A stretch of DNA of 64,000 nucleotides from an uncultured Dysgonomonas sp. Lineage in GTDB: Bacteria > Bacteroidota > Bacteroidia > Bacteroidales > Dysgonomonadaceae. Below are positions 62,767 through 64,000 of the stretch, piece by piece. The stretch lies in NCBI GenBank assembly GCA_945273835.1, contig CALYPL010000011.1, forward strand, positions 1-64,000, read 5' to 3'. Made by a program: the position numbers and the translations under genes. Below the pieces are notes generated by a model. The model was given only the letters and a program-made list of their open reading frames with translations. It searched no databases and was not told the origin of the DNA. Position 1 is the first letter of the stretch. Every line of letters begins with the position of its first letter.

Positions 62767-63540
62767 ATGAAACTTTCATCGACAAGACCTGTATTATTAA
62801 GCATAATGCTTATAATGTGTAGCTTTTTTATTAAATTAAGTGCACAGGTAACCATTGGATCAGACCAAGTACCAGCTAAAGCCGCATTGTTAGATCTAAA
62901 ATCGCAGCCTGCTGACGCTAATAATGTAACCTCTAAAACGGGAGGCTTAGGGTTGCCTCGAGTTCAATTGAAGAGCAAATCCACACTTGAACCTTTTATC
63001 CCGAACGATGCCAATTTTCAATCGAATGTGGATAAGATTAAAGACCTTCATATAGGTCTAACGGTATATAATCTGACAAATAATTTATCAATCGAAACGG
63101 ATTTAGATAAACGTTTTCGCGAAGGAATATATGTTTGGAACGGAAGCCAATGGGCGTCTGTATACGAAGGAAGCGGGCAACGCTATTTCTTCATTCCATC
63201 CGCCAATATTCCATTGGCTGACATTAGCGGAAATCTGTTGCCGGAAGGAACAACATATGATTTATACAATAACATCTATGTTGCGCAGTTTACTAAAACA
63301 AATAATCCCACTTTTGTTAGTAGTAACCCTGATCTGCAATTTGTACCCTCACCATCCAATACAAGATTATATGCAGCTAACGAACTTGATTATATAATTA
63401 CATATTACGATGAAAATATAATTAAAGTAAATAGCGTCAATGAAGCGGGCATTCTTAATTACGATGTTTTGAGCATTGACACTACGCCGGCATCGTTCTT
63501 TAACGTTGTGTTTGTTGTAAAAGAAGATAAGCTGAAATGA
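62767..63540 (+). CDS. Secreted protein of unknown function, second of the tandem pair
   Basis: The 257-residue precursor has a signal peptide (about 1-26, ending LSAQ) and the same layout as the preceding gene: VTIGSDQVPAKAALLDLKSQP, GGLGLPRVQLKSKSTLEPFI, KRFREGIYVWNGSQW, then ELDYIITYYDENIIKV and GILNYDVLSID. The two clearly arose by tandem duplication and have since diverged considerably. It starts 60 nt after the first stop, so both are probably in one transcript, ended by the terminator at 63587. Function and fold are unknown to me. Confidence 0.7.
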   Translation: MKLSSTRPVLLSIMLIMCSFFIKLSAQVTIGSDQVPAKAALLDLKSQPADANNVTSKTGGLGLPRVQLKSKSTLEPFIPNDANFQSNVDKIKDLHIGLTVYNLTNNLSIETDLDKRFREGIYVWNGSQWASVYEGSGQRYFFIPSANIPLADISGNLLPEGTTYDLYNNIYVAQFTKTNNPTFVSSNPDLQFVPSPSNTRLYAANELDYIITYYDENIIKVNSVNEAGILNYDVLSIDTTPASFFNVVFVVKEDKLK

Positions 63541-63586
63541 ACAATTCCTAATCAGATTTCAGTTTGTAAAAAAGCGATATAAATAG

Positions 63587-63619
63587 AAAAGCCGCAGAAA
63601 ATCTTCTCGCGGCTTTTTT
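63587..63619. terminator. Terminator between the tandem secreted genes and the PepSY gene
   Basis: AAAAGCCGC (63587-63595) pairs with GCGGCTTTT (63609-63617), followed by more Ts on the plus strand and by an A-flanked side on the minus strand. It can end transcription from either convergent side. Confidence 0.85.
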
Positions 63620-63639
63620 CATTTTAGAAACAGAAGTAT

Positions 63640-64000
63640 TTATTTCTTCATTTTCTTTTTGAATTTACCCTTCCGTTTGATGTAGAACATATAGTAGCCT
63701 GTTATCGGTAAAGAAGCACCAAACAGAGCGACAAGTGAAGTAAGAATTTTTGAGAACATACCGCCCCATGCGCCTATGTGTATCGAGTATACCCAACCTC
63801 TGACTTTGCTTGAACGTGGCTGATCTTTATATAATTGGCTTTTGATAATTTGTCCCGATTCAGGATCGAAGGTAAATTTATCAGACGCTCTTGCATTTCC
63901 GAACCGAACCTTGTGAGACAATGTGGCTGAACCATCCTGAATGGAAATAACCTTGAAATCGGGATACTTTTCCTTCAATTCAGCAGCCACTTCAGCCCAA
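63640..64000 (-). CDS. PepSY-associated transmembrane protein, C-terminal part (5' end outside window)
   Basis: The visible 120 residues are the end of a larger protein; the frame stays open to the window edge. A PepSY-like segment (DFKVISIQDGS, FTFDPESGQIIKSQ) precedes a membrane helix at WVYSIHIGAWGGMFSKILTSL, then LPITGYYMFYIKRKGK and a Lys-rich C-terminus. PepSY_TM proteins occur near iron or siderophore uptake genes and are thought to be ferric-reductase-like. The remainder is not visible, so the subfamily cannot be named. Confidence 0.75.
   Translation of the reverse strand, partial: WAEVAAELKEKYPDFKVISIQDGSATLSHKVRFGNARASDKFTFDPESGQIIKSQLYKDQPRSSKVRGWVYSIHIGAWGGMFSKILTSLVALFGASLPITGYYMFYIKRKGKFKKKMKK

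Noticed and set aside
1..64000. CRISPR arrays, insertion sequences, prophage or integrase genes
   Set aside because: No regularly spaced repeats, transposase or integrase motifs, or terminal inverted repeats with target duplications were seen.

Overview
The window comes from a chromosome of the phylum Bacteroidota, most likely order Bacteroidales (Dysgonomonas-like is a guess from overall gene content, not a proven assignment). The support is direct: a SusC/SusD pair with polysaccharide-degrading enzymes, a PorW/SprE-type lipoprotein of the type IX secretion/gliding apparatus, BACON, DUF4465, DUF5686 and DUF3836 proteins, lipoproteins whose Cys is followed by acidic residues, and several promoters with the Bacteroidetes pattern TTTG-N19/20-TAnnTTTG. 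The DNA is AT-rich. I see no insertion sequence, prophage, CRISPR array or rRNA gene.

Layout. 1-24.7 kb is mainly housekeeping: tRNA-Phe, metH (B12-dependent methionine synthase), aroA, ppc with an upstream PEPCK/HPr-kinase-like P-loop gene, hsp20, a FucP-type sugar transporter, a DUF5686 outer-membrane protein, a membrane-anchored coiled-coil protein, mdh, a YegS-type lipid kinase, ettA, an ABC exporter and an acyl-CoA synthetase. 25.1-37.5 kb is a compact pectin utilisation locus: SusC, SusD, a beta-helix surface lipoprotein, GH28, GH105, a PL1-like pectate lyase and a CE8 pectin esterase, all on the + strand, preceded by a duplicated 19-bp motif and closed by a terminator. 37.5-41.4 kb is the PorW/SprE-like gene. 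41.6-42.8 kb is a DUF4465 surface lipoprotein under a cobalamin riboswitch. 43-46.9 kb holds gpmA, yaaA and small secreted or lipoprotein genes, including a BACON protein with an unusual C-terminal repeat. 47-53.1 kb is a heavy-metal efflux operon (small His/Cys-rich protein, adaptor, CzcA-type RND pump, TolC-type channel), divergent from a metal ABC permease. 54-58 kb has a GNAT protein, tex and two small membrane or helical proteins. 58.3-61.3 kb is the rplM-rpsI-rpsB-tsf translation cluster. 61.5-63.5 kb has a promoter and hairpin leader followed by two tandem paralogous secreted proteins of unknown function. The window ends inside a PepSY-type membrane protein.

How the parts fit. ppc and mdh provide PEP to oxaloacetate to malate, the entry to the fumarate/succinate branch used by many anaerobic Bacteroidota. 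The pectin locus can be read as one operon: CE8 de-esterifies, PL1 and GH28 cut the galacturonan backbone, SusC/SusD and the beta-helix lipoprotein capture and import oligomers, and GH105 removes the unsaturated uronate left by lyases. The B12 riboswitch/DUF4465 unit is probably cobalamin acquisition, which fits the B12-dependent MetH elsewhere in the window. Most likely to repay further work: the riboswitch-controlled DUF4465 protein, the hairpin leader plus tandem secreted paralogues near 61.5-63.5 kb, the PEPCK/HprK-like gene beside ppc, and the BACON protein's C-terminal repeats.
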